This document shows, piece after piece, positions 1-5,828 of a DNA stretch of 6,577 nucleotides. A model generated the notes under the pieces. It made no database searches, was not told the origin of the DNA, and saw nothing but the letters and a program-made list of their open reading frames with translations. Origin of the DNA: Actinomycetales bacterium (GTDB lineage: Bacteria; Actinomycetota; Actinomycetes; Actinomycetales; Actinomycetaceae); contig JALHDK010000118.1 in the NCBI GenBank assembly GCA_022838965.1, positions 1 through 6,577 on the forward strand. Reading direction: 5' to 3'. The stretch's first letter is position 1. Each line of letters opens with the position of its first letter. Made by a program: the position numbers and the translations under genes.

Positions 1-708
1 GCCACCACGCCTCCCCTGACCATGCCGGCTCCCGTCACGGGCGAGAACTTCGCCACCCTCTTCTCCGGGCGGTACCAGTTCTGGGTGCCGATCGTGGTGA
101 CCGCCCAGGTGGCGCTCGTGATGGTCGTGGGACAGCTGGCCTCGTCCGTTCTCGCCGCGTACGCGTTCGCGACGCTGCGCTTCCCGGGACGCGAGGCGCT
201 GTTCTGGATCTACCTCTCGACCCTGATGATCCCCGCCGTGGTGACCCTGATCCCGCTGTACGTGATGATCACGGGGGCCGGCCTCAAGAACACCTTCTGG
301 GGACTGGTCCTGCCGGTGATGTTCGGCTCGCCCTACGCGATCTTCCTGTTGCGGGAGAACTTCCGGTCGGTGCCCGCGGAACTCCTCGACGCCGCCCGCC
401 TGGACGGTGCCGGCACCCTCGCGCGCCTGTGGCACGTGATCCTGCCGCAGAACAGACCCATCCTCGCCACCCTCACGCTCATCACCGTGGTGACCCACTG
501 GAACAACTTCATGTGGCCGTCGATCATCGCGCCCGCACCCGAGTGGCGGGTCATCACGGTGGCCACGGCGGCACTGCAGTCGCAGTACTCCGGGAACTGG
601 ACGCTCGTCATGGCCGCCACCACGGTGGCGCTGGCTCCCCTGATCCTCCTCTTCCTCGTGTTCCAGGACCAGATCACACGGTCGATCGGCGTGACCGGCA
701 TCCGCTGA
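1..708 (+). CDS. ABC sugar-transporter permease, MalG type (5' partial)
   Basis: This is an inner-membrane subunit of a binding-protein-dependent carbohydrate importer (CUT1/MalG-like, BPD_transp_1 fold). The frame is open to the left edge, so the true start and probably the first membrane helix lie outside; the ATG at 22 is an internal Met. About 235 residues are visible, against roughly 270-300 for the family. Numbering from the Met at 22, hydrophobic segments lie near residues 23-50, 58-85, 93-112, 147-170 and 196-216. The cytoplasmic EAA loop that docks on the ATPase is at residues 120-142 (bases 379-447), with the hallmark DAARLDGAGTLARLWHVILP. The C-terminus, ending GVTGIR, is typical of MalG-type subunits. 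A partner permease probably lies upstream. The solute-binding protein follows 168 nt downstream on the same strand. No ATPase gene is in view; many actinobacterial CUT1 systems share a distant MsiK-type ATPase. The substrate cannot be read from the sequence. Confidence 0.93.
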   Translation, partial: ATTPPLTMPAPVTGENFATLFSGRYQFWVPIVVTAQVALVMVVGQLASSVLAAYAFATLRFPGREALFWIYLSTLMIPAVVTLIPLYVMITGAGLKNTFWGLVLPVMFGSPYAIFLLRENFRSVPAELLDAARLDGAGTLARLWHVILPQNRPILATLTLITVVTHWNNFMWPSIIAPAPEWRVITVATAALQSQYSGNWTLVMAATTVALAPLILLFLVFQDQITRSIGVTGIR

Positions 709-745
709 GCCGTGCCCCCGCCCCGTCCGCAGGGTCTTCCCACCG

Positions 746-764
746 TTCGGGGGAGGAGCCCGAA
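746..764 (+). other. Hairpin after the permease gene
   Basis: TTCGGG at 746-751 and CCCGAA at 759-764 form a perfect 6-bp inverted repeat around a 7-nt loop (GGAGGAG), 37 nt after the permease stop. No T-run follows, so it is not a standard intrinsic terminator. It may attenuate or process the transcript between permease and binding protein. The pairing is seen directly; the role is inference. Confidence 0.35.
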
Positions 765-843
765 GCGATGCCAAACCGTAATGCACGATTGCCGGGCGCA
801 GGTGGACGGCCCCCCGACCGGCGGGAAAGATCGGATGAGGGAA

Positions 844-870
844 GGGGCGTGCGCGCCCCGGCAGAAGGAG
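844..870 (+). promoter_or_regulatory. Hairpin plus strong ribosome binding site of the binding-protein gene
   Basis: GGGGCG (844-849) and CGCCCC (854-859) form a perfect 6-bp all-GC stem with a TGCG tetraloop. Three bases later comes AGAAGGAG (863-870), a strong Shine-Dalgarno sequence 6 nt before the ATG at 877. This ribosome binding site sets the start of the binding-protein gene. A stable stem just upstream could mark or protect the 5' end of a processed mRNA, favouring higher output of the binding protein than of the permease; that part is inference. I found no convincing -35/-10 pair between 709 and 843. Confidence 0.6.
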
Positions 871-876
871 TGTGAC

Positions 877-2220
877 ATGAGGTTTCCCAAGCGCGGCGCC
901 GGGATCGCCTGCCTGGCAACCGTCGCCGTCGTGCTCGCGGCCTGCTCGCCGGGGGCGCAGAAGCAGGACGGCGATGACGCCAACAGCACGGCGGACACCG
1001 GCTCCAGCATCGTGACCTTCCGGCTCTGGGACGAGGTCGCCGCGCCCGCGTACGAGGAGTCGTTCGACGCCTTCATGGCCCAGCACCCCGACATCAAGGT
1101 GCGGGTGGAGGTCGTGCCCTGGTCCTCGTACTGGGAGCGTCTGCCGCTCGACCTGCAGTCGGGCGACATGGCCGACGTCTTCTGGATCAACACCTCGAAC
1201 TTCGGACGCTACGCCGACAACGGCAACCTGCTGAACATTTCCGAGGTGATCGGCAGTGACCACGACGAGTGGACGGAATCGGTCGAGGTGCTCTACGAGC
1301 GCAACGGCTCCCTGTGGGGCGTGCCCCAGCTGTGGGACTCCATCGCCCTGTACTACAACAAGGAGCTGACCGACGCCGCCGGCGTCGACCCCACCAACCT
1401 CACCTGGGCTCCCGGCGGGGGCGAGGGCGACACCCTCCTGCCCGCGGCCCGGGCGCTGACCACCGACTCCGCGGGCCTCCACCCGGGGGATGAGGGCTTC
1501 ACCAGGGATGACCGCGTCACCTACGGGTTCAACGCCCAGGCCGACCTCCAGGCCATCTGGCTCGACTGGCTCGGCAGCGCCGGCGCACGGTTCCAGGACG
1601 AGGAGGACCGCTTCGTCTTCGCCTCCCCCGAGGGCGAAACCGCGTTCCAGTACCTCGTGGACATGGTCAACACCTGGCACGTGGCGCCCTCGGCGGCCGA
1701 CACCAACACCAACGGGGACGTGACCCGCGACCTGTTCCTGCAGGGCCGGCTCGGCCTCTTCCAGTCCGGGCCCTACAACCTGAAGACCATCGCGGACAAC
1801 GCCCCGTTCGCCTGGGGCCTCGCTCCCATGGTGGCCGGCCCCGAGGGCAGGGTCAGCGTGGTGCACGGTGTGGCCGCCGTCGGGAATGCGGACACCGCGA
1901 ACCGGGACGCGACGATCGCGGTGCTGACATGGCTCGGATCCCTCGAGGGGCAGTCCGCCCTGGCCAGCCGGGGGATCGCCTTCCCGGGAGTCGTGGCGGC
2001 GCAGCAGTCGTTCATCGACTACTGGACGCAACGCGGCGTGGACGTGCAGGTCTTCATCGACGCGGCCAACGGCAGGACGATCCCCGCCCCCACCGGACCG
2101 GATGTCAACGCGGGGGCGAACGAGATCACGCCCATCCTGCAGGAGATGTTCCTGGGGAACATCCCGGTCGGGGAGGCGCTGCGGCAGGCGCAGGACGCCG
2201 GCAACGCCGCCATGGAGTGA
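877..2220 (+). CDS. ABC transporter extracellular sugar-binding lipoprotein
   Basis: This is a 447-residue family 1 extracellular solute-binding protein (SBP_bac_1, MalE-like). It captures a sugar outside the cell and delivers it to the permease. The N-terminus is a lipoprotein signal: a basic stretch MRFPKR, a hydrophobic core at residues 8-22, and a lipobox LAAC with the lipidated Cys at residue 23, followed by a polar linker to about residue 44. The mature domain starts with VTFRLWDE (46-53), then HPDIKV (70-75) and the DVFW stretch (100-103) usual in these proteins. The start at 877 is chosen because an AGAAGGAG ribosome binding site sits 6 nt upstream and the signal peptide begins exactly there; the frame is open back to a GTG at 712, but that stretch is not protein-like. 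Binding-protein genes more often precede their permeases; here it follows, after 168 nt. The sugar is unknown. The last codons lie inside a 29-bp duplicated segment. Confidence 0.94.
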   Translation: MRFPKRGAGIACLATVAVVLAACSPGAQKQDGDDANSTADTGSSIVTFRLWDEVAAPAYEESFDAFMAQHPDIKVRVEVVPWSSYWERLPLDLQSGDMADVFWINTSNFGRYADNGNLLNISEVIGSDHDEWTESVEVLYERNGSLWGVPQLWDSIALYYNKELTDAAGVDPTNLTWAPGGGEGDTLLPAARALTTDSAGLHPGDEGFTRDDRVTYGFNAQADLQAIWLDWLGSAGARFQDEEDRFVFASPEGETAFQYLVDMVNTWHVAPSAADTNTNGDVTRDLFLQGRLGLFQSGPYNLKTIADNAPFAWGLAPMVAGPEGRVSVVHGVAAVGNADTANRDATIAVLTWLGSLEGQSALASRGIAFPGVVAAQQSFIDYWTQRGVDVQVFIDAANGRTIPAPTGPDVNAGANEITPILQEMFLGNIPVGEALRQAQDAGNAAME

Positions 2221-2263
2221 GGCCGCCGGTCCCGGCCGCCATGGAGCGAAGCCGGCGGTCCCG
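2206..2263. repeat. 29-bp imperfect tandem duplication across the binding-protein stop codon
   Basis: Copy 1 (2206-2234) and copy 2 (2235-2263) are adjacent and match at 26 of 29 bases. They differ at 2218/2247 (t/c), 2221/2250 (g/a) and 2226/2255 (c/g). Copy 1 encodes the protein's terminal Ala-Ala-Met-Glu and its TGA stop; in copy 2 the stop triplet has become CGA. This is best explained as a local duplication of the gene's 3' end that then diverged. It occupies most of the 63-nt gap between the convergent binding-protein and metE genes. Confidence 0.8.
2221..2260. terminator. Possible bidirectional terminator hairpin between convergent genes
   Basis: GGCCGCCGG (2221-2229) can pair with CCGGCGGTC (2252-2260) through 9 bp including one G-T wobble, with a loop of about 22 nt. 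A competing local stem pairs GGCCG (2221-2225) with CGGCC (2233-2237). It lies where both the plus-strand transporter transcript and the minus-strand metE transcript must end. No T-run follows on either strand, so it is not a canonical intrinsic terminator, though U-less GC hairpins do occur in actinobacteria. The role is inferred from position. Confidence 0.4.
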
Positions 2264-2283
2264 CCTGCCGCAGCGCCTCCCGG

Positions 2284-4563
2284 CTACGGGTTCTGCCGCA
2301 CCCGCCGCGCCGCCTCCACCATGTTCGCCAGCGACGGCGTGACCTCGGCGTAGGTCCTCGTCTTCAGACCGCAGTCCGGGTTCACCCACAGGCGGCGGGG
2401 GTCGATCACGGCCACCGCCAGCCGCAGCTGCGCCTCGATCTCCTCCACCGAGGGCACACGCGGGGAGTGGATGTCATACACCCCGGGGCCGATCCCGCGC
2501 GAGAAGCCGTGGTCGCGGACCGGCTCCAGCACCTCCATGCGGGACCGCGACGCCTCGATGGAGGTCACGTCCGCATCCAGCCCGTCGATGGCGTCGATGA
2601 TCTCGTTGAACTCCGAGTAGCACAGGTGGGTGTGGATCTGCGTCGAGGGCCGCACCCCGGAGGTGGCGAGCCGGAACGCCCGCACGGCCCAGGAGATGTA
2701 GGCGGGCTGGTCCTCCTCGCGCAGGGGCAGCAGCTCCCGCAGCGCCGGTTCGTCCACCTGCACCACCCGGATGCCCGCCGTCTCGAGGTCGGCCACCTCC
2801 TCGCGCAGGGCGAGCGCCACCTGGTCGGCGCTGACCGCCAGCGGCTGGTCGTCCCGTACGAAGGACCACGCCAGGATCGTCACCGGCCCGGTCAGCATGC
2901 CCTTCATGGGCCGGCTGGTCAGCGACTGCGCGTACCGTGACCACTCCACGGTGATCGGCCCCCGCCGCCGTACGGCGCCCCACAGGATCGACGGCCGCGT
3001 GCACCGCGAGCCGTAGGACTGCACCCAGCCGTGTTCGGTGGTGGCGAATCCGTCCAGGTTCTCGGCGAAGTACTGCACCATGTCGTTGCGCTCCGCCTCG
3101 CCGTGCACCAGCACGTCGAGTTCGAGCTGCTCCTGCAGCGCCACCACCGCGGCGATCTCGCGCCGCATCGCGGCGTCGTAGTCGGCGTCGGACATCGTCC
3201 CCGCCCGGTGCGCGGCCCGGGCCCGCCGGATCTCGGGCGTCTGGGGGAAGGAGCCGATCGTCGTCGTCGGCAGCGCCCCGAGCCCGAGGTCCTCCTGCGC
3301 CGCGACGCGCACGCCGTACGGCTCGCGGCTCCGGAACGCATCCGGCACCACCGGCACCTCACCCGCCCGCACGCCGGGGTGGGCGGCGCGGCGCGCCCGC
3401 ACCGCCACGGAGGCGGCGATCTCGTCGGCGATCGCGTCCCGGCCCGCCGAGAGCCCGCGGGCGAGCGTCAGCACCTCTCCCACCTTCTGGTCGGCGAACG
3501 CGAGCCAGGACCGCAGCTCCGGGTCCATGGCGTGCTCGCGCTCGACGTCGTGCGGCACGTGCTGGAGCGAGGTCGAGGTGGCGACGGAGATCGGCGAGTC
3601 GTCCCCGAGCCGGGCCCGCAGCTCGCCGAGGATCCCGAAGGCCTGCTGCAGGTCGGCGCGCCAGATGTTCCGGCCCGAGATCACGCCGGCCACGACGGTC
3701 TTGCCGGTGAGAATGTCGACGTCGTCCGGCAGGCCCCCCTTGACGAGGTCCAGGCCGATGGCCTCGATGCCCGACGCCGCGAGGGGCGGCAGGGCATCGC
3801 CCAGGGGTCCGTAGGAACCCATGACGAAGATCGCCGGGCGGCTCGGCAGATCTCCGAGCGTGCGGTACGCGTACTCCGTCGCCGCCACGATCCGCGCCCG
3901 CGGCCAGGTGTCGGCCACGAGGGCGGGCTCGTCGAGCTGCACCCACGCGACGCCCGCCTCGCTGAGGGCAGCGAGCAGCTGGGCGTAGGCGGCGACGATG
4001 TCGTCGAGGCGGTCGAGCGGCGTGAAGTCCTCCGGCGCGCCGTCGGCGGCCTTCGAGAGCAGGGCGAGGGTCACGGGGCCGACGACGACGGGCCGGAGCC
4101 CCGGCGCCTCGGTGGCGAGGCGGACCACGCGGTCGTCGACGAGCCGGATGTCCGTGTCCGGGGCGACCTCGGGAACCAGGTAGTGGTAGTTGGAGTCGAA
4201 CCACTTGGTCATCTCGAGGGGCGGGCGGTCGCCGACGCCGCGGGCCACGGTCCAGGCGGCGGCCGCGTCCAGGGATCCGTCCGGTGCCCGCAGGTCGTCG
4301 AACCGCGCCGGCACGATGCCGAGGGAGGAGGCGATGTCCCACACCTGGTCGTAGCCGGTGAAGTCCGCCGGGATGGCGTACGGCTCGGTGAGCCCGAGAT
4401 CCGCGAGCCGGTCCCGCGTCTGGGCGCGGACGGCGGCCAGGGCCGCCATGGTCTCTCCCAGACCGGCGCGGCCGGCCCAGAAGCTCTCCACCGCCTTCTT
4501 CATCTCGCGGTCCCGCCCGATGCGGGGATAGCCGATGATCGTGGCGGCCGGGAACGTCGTCAT
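2284..4563 (-). CDS. metE: Cobalamin-independent methionine synthase MetE
   Basis: This cytoplasmic enzyme transfers a methyl group from 5-methyltetrahydropteroyl-triglutamate to homocysteine, giving methionine without vitamin B12 (EC 2.1.1.14). At 759 residues it is full length (E. coli MetE has 753). The N-terminal half opens with the family signature IGYPRIGRDREMKKAVESFW and includes MTKWFDSNYHYLVPE. The C-terminal catalytic barrel keeps every zinc ligand: His646 and Cys648 in IHTHLCYSEF, Glu670 in SIEASRS and Cys731 in NPDCGLKTR, each exactly five residues beyond E. coli His641, Cys643, Glu665 and Cys726. VDEPALRELLPLR, carrying the conserved active-site Asp, is also present. The ATG at 4563 is preceded by AGAAGGA (4577-4571) with a 7-nt spacer. 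It is the second gene of the metF-metE operon, 43 nt after metF, and is probably co-transcribed from the SAM-responsive leader. The stop is TAG. No truncation or frameshift is seen. Confidence 0.98.
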   Translation of the reverse strand: MTTFPAATIIGYPRIGRDREMKKAVESFWAGRAGLGETMAALAAVRAQTRDRLADLGLTEPYAIPADFTGYDQVWDIASSLGIVPARFDDLRAPDGSLDAAAAWTVARGVGDRPPLEMTKWFDSNYHYLVPEVAPDTDIRLVDDRVVRLATEAPGLRPVVVGPVTLALLSKAADGAPEDFTPLDRLDDIVAAYAQLLAALSEAGVAWVQLDEPALVADTWPRARIVAATEYAYRTLGDLPSRPAIFVMGSYGPLGDALPPLAASGIEAIGLDLVKGGLPDDVDILTGKTVVAGVISGRNIWRADLQQAFGILGELRARLGDDSPISVATSTSLQHVPHDVEREHAMDPELRSWLAFADQKVGEVLTLARGLSAGRDAIADEIAASVAVRARRAAHPGVRAGEVPVVPDAFRSREPYGVRVAAQEDLGLGALPTTTIGSFPQTPEIRRARAAHRAGTMSDADYDAAMRREIAAVVALQEQLELDVLVHGEAERNDMVQYFAENLDGFATTEHGWVQSYGSRCTRPSILWGAVRRRGPITVEWSRYAQSLTSRPMKGMLTGPVTILAWSFVRDDQPLAVSADQVALALREEVADLETAGIRVVQVDEPALRELLPLREEDQPAYISWAVRAFRLATSGVRPSTQIHTHLCYSEFNEIIDAIDGLDADVTSIEASRSRMEVLEPVRDHGFSRGIGPGVYDIHSPRVPSVEEIEAQLRLAVAVIDPRRLWVNPDCGLKTRTYAEVTPSLANMVEAARRVRQNP

Positions 4564-4580
4564 GGCGAGGTCCTTCTGCT

Positions 4581-4602
4581 GGGTTGGGTCGGGTGGGTGG
4601 GG
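4581..4602 (+). other. G-quadruplex-type motif in the metF-metE linker
   Basis: Five runs of at least three G, separated by only TT, TC, T and T, lie at 4581-4583, 4586-4588, 4591-4593, 4595-4597 and 4599-4602. This fits the usual four-tract quadruplex rule with very short loops and one spare tract. The G-rich strand is the template for metF-metE, so the mRNA is C-rich here, between the metF stop (4607) and the metE ribosome binding site (4577-4571). The pattern is seen directly; folding and any role in transcription or metF/metE balance are inference. Confidence 0.6.
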
Positions 4603-4606
4603 CGGC

Positions 4607-5611
4607 TCAGCGGGTGCGCTCGTCGGCGATCAGGGAGCGGCGGCGCAACTCCTCCCAGAGGGCCAGGGCGGGGGCCGACTGGTTGAAGGTGAAGACGTGC
4701 ACCCCGGGCGCGCCGGCGACCAGGGCGCCCTGGGCGAGGTCCGCGGTGGCCTCGATCGCGCGCCGGAAGCGTTCCGCCGGCTCCGAGGCGTCGAGCAGTT
4801 CCCGCAACTCCTCCGGGAGGCCGACGCCGGTGAGGGTGGCGAGGCGGGCGAGCCGGGCCGGATCGGTGAGCGGGATGATGCCGGGAATGATGGGGATCGA
4901 CACCCCGGCGGTGGGCGCCTCGCGCACCAGCGCGGCGTACTCGCGGACGTCGTAGAACACCTGGGTGATGGCGAAGTCGGCGCCCGCCTCCTGCTTGGCA
5001 CGCATCGCGACCAGCTCCCGGTAGCGGTTCTCGCCGTGGGCGTGGGGGTAGACGGCGCACCCGACGGTCACCGGCTCGTCCCCCAGGGCCCCGCAGGCCC
5101 GGGCGTCCCGTTCCACCGCGCGAATGAGGCGGACGAGGTCCGTGGCGTAGTTGAGCCCATCCGGGTGAGGCTCCCACGCACGGCCGGGCTCGGGATCGCC
5201 CCGCAGTGCGAGGAAGTCCCGCACCCCGGCGGCGAGCAGGGTCCGGACCCGGTTAGCGAGCTGCACCCGGGAAGCGCCGACGACGGTGAGGTGGGCCACC
5301 GGGGGGACGGTGGTCTCCGCGAGCACGCGCCTGACCAGCTCGGAGGAGGCCGCCCGGCCGTCCGCCGTCGAGGGGTAGGTGATGGACAGACAGCGCGGGT
5401 TGGTGCGGACGAGCGCGGTCACCACCTCCCAGACCGCGGGCGCCGACTCGGGACGGCGCGGGGGGTAGAGCTCGTAGGAGATGCGCGGGCGGCTGCGGGG
5501 CATCGCGGTGACCGGGGCGTGCCCCCCCGGTTGCCGGACGCGGTTCACCTCCGGCGGGGCGCTGGCCGTGCCGCCACCCGCCGGGAGCTCCTGGGTGCTC
5601 GCGATCCTCAT
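4607..5611 (-). CDS. metF: 5,10-methylenetetrahydrofolate reductase MetF, divergent
   Basis: This enzyme reduces 5,10-methylenetetrahydrofolate to 5-methyltetrahydrofolate, the methyl donor for MetE, encoded immediately downstream. The 334-residue product matches the MTHFR barrel in order: YELYPP (46-51, with the Glu47 equivalent to E. coli Glu28), SITYPSTADG (76-85), HLTVVGAS (107-114), LALRGDPEPG (134-143, Asp139), YPHAHGENRY (188-197), ITQVFYD (215-221, Gln217), IPIIPGIIPLTD (239-250) and GVHVFTFN (303-310). It is divergent: the glycine-rich TYGAGG of classical MetF is replaced by TYPSTA, so cofactor use (FAD/NADH or other) should not be assumed. The ATG at 5611 is chosen because GGAG (5620-5617) precedes it by 5 nt, the riboswitch ends exactly there, and 33 of the next 36 codons end in G or C. 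An ATG at 5503 would give a shorter N-terminus typical of some relatives, but it lacks a Shine-Dalgarno sequence. Confidence 0.88.
   Translation of the reverse strand: MRIASTQELPAGGGTASAPPEVNRVRQPGGHAPVTAMPRSRPRISYELYPPRRPESAPAVWEVVTALVRTNPRCLSITYPSTADGRAASSELVRRVLAETTVPPVAHLTVVGASRVQLANRVRTLLAAGVRDFLALRGDPEPGRAWEPHPDGLNYATDLVRLIRAVERDARACGALGDEPVTVGCAVYPHAHGENRYRELVAMRAKQEAGADFAITQVFYDVREYAALVREAPTAGVSIPIIPGIIPLTDPARLARLATLTGVGLPEELRELLDASEPAERFRRAIEATADLAQGALVAGAPGVHVFTFNQSAPALALWEELRRRSLIADERTR
5511..5531 (-). other. 7-bp GC hairpin early in metF
   Basis: ACCGGGG (5511-5517) and CCCCGGT (5525-5531) form a perfect inverted repeat with a 7-nt loop. In the metF mRNA this stem lies within about codons 27-34, ending 7 nt before the in-frame ATG at 5503. 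It could be chance in GC-rich coding DNA, a pause or U-less terminator used by the upstream riboswitch, or a block on the alternative start. Only the pairing is directly supported. Confidence 0.35.
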
Positions 5612-5723
5612 CGACTCTCCATCGGTCCCGGCTGAAGCACCCACTCCGGCAGGCCGCCGGGGGTTGCTGCGACGTCGACGAGCCGGGTCTCTCGGCCGCT
5701 CTGGATGGTGTTCCTCTCGATGA
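5608..5723 (-). promoter_or_regulatory. Outer helix closing over the metF start codon
   Basis: On the minus strand, TCATCGA (5723-5717) just upstream of the aptamer is the exact reverse complement of TCGATGA (5614-5608), which contains the metF ATG (5611-5609). The 7-bp helix would enclose the riboswitch and stack outside P1 across an internal loop of 8 and 4 nt, so ribosome binding site and start codon would both be paired in the closed state. The complementarity is seen directly; the switching role is inferred. The metF transcript should therefore start upstream of 5723, but I found no convincing promoter. Confidence 0.55.
5617..5710 (-). promoter_or_regulatory. SAM riboswitch (SAM-I superfamily), P4-less form
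   Basis: This RNA leader element of metF-metE is expected to bind S-adenosylmethionine. Read on the minus strand, the core has CCAGAG (5704-5699), GCAGCAACC (5670-5662) and GGGTGC (5642-5637), matching the conserved S-box core. P1 pairs CCATC (5708-5704) with GATGG (5623-5619). P2 pairs GCGGC (5699-5695) with GTCGC (5673-5669), then CGAG (5694-5691) with CTCG (5682-5679). P3 pairs ACCC (5664-5661) with GGGT (5642-5639) and CCGGC (5660-5656) with GCCGG (5650-5646). The P2 loop CCCGG (5687-5683) pairs with CCGGG (5631-5627) as a pseudoknot, extendable to 6-7 bp. Only 13 nt separate GGTGC from P1, so the P4 hairpin of classical SAM-I seems absent, as in SAM-IV and SAM-I/IV relatives; the exact subclass is undecided. 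The 3' strand of P1 uses the first two bases of the metF GGAG site, implying translational OFF when SAM is bound. Confidence 0.87.
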
Positions 5724-5750
5724 TCCCGTCCGGCAAGCCGTGTCCCGCAG

Positions 5751-5827
5751 TCCAGTCCAGAGCGTGAGACGTGGTGCCCGCGGACTGGATCCCACGTCCG
5801 GACCGACGCGCGCCGTAGACTCACGCT
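5751..5827. promoter_or_regulatory. Divergent control region with two crossing inverted repeats
   Basis: TCCAGTCC (5751-5758) is repeated inverted as GGACTGGA (5782-5789), and AGCGTGAG (5761-5768) is repeated inverted as CTCACGCT (5820-5827). Both are perfect 8-bp matches with spacers of 23 and 51 nt. They sit between the divergent metF and membrane-protein genes, and the second overlaps the proposed promoter of the plus-strand gene. They could be operator half-sites. Sites this short and GC-rich can arise by chance, and they match no operator I recognise. Confidence 0.3.
5816..5821 (+). promoter_or_regulatory. Likely -10 box of a leaderless transcript
   Basis: TAGACT fits the actinobacterial TANNNT -10 pattern and ends 7 nt before the ATG at 5829. 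Transcription would start at or next to the A of the start codon. No Shine-Dalgarno sequence lies upstream of that ATG, which fits leaderless translation, common in actinobacteria. No good -35 hexamer is visible. Confidence 0.45.
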
Positions 5828-5828
5828 C

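Noticed and set aside
814..839. Resemblance to the 3' half of an FMN (RFN) riboswitch before the binding-protein gene
   Set aside because: CCGACCGGCGGGAAAG followed by ATCGGATGAG recalls the RFN 3' half, but the first ACCGGCGGT block and the flanking P1 partner are absent from 709-800, and the downstream gene is a sugar-binding protein. Chance similarity is more likely.
712..876. Upstream GTG start at 712 for the binding-protein gene
   Set aside because: A lipoprotein signal peptide begins exactly at 877 behind a strong ribosome binding site; the upstream 55 codons do not look like protein.
333..1193. 286-codon minus-strand reading frame across the permease and binding-protein genes
   Set aside because: It is antisense to two well-supported transporter genes and has no recognisable domain or ribosome binding site.
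3031..4686. 551-codon plus-strand reading frame opposite metE and the metF end
   Set aside because: It is antisense to a complete MetE with all zinc ligands. The product is low-complexity in R, G, H, E and V, with no recognisable domain: a usual shadow in very GC-rich DNA.
4535..5635. 366-codon plus-strand reading frame opposite metF
   Set aside because: Antisense to a good MetF homologue and spanning the metF-metE linker; the composition is biased and no motif is seen.
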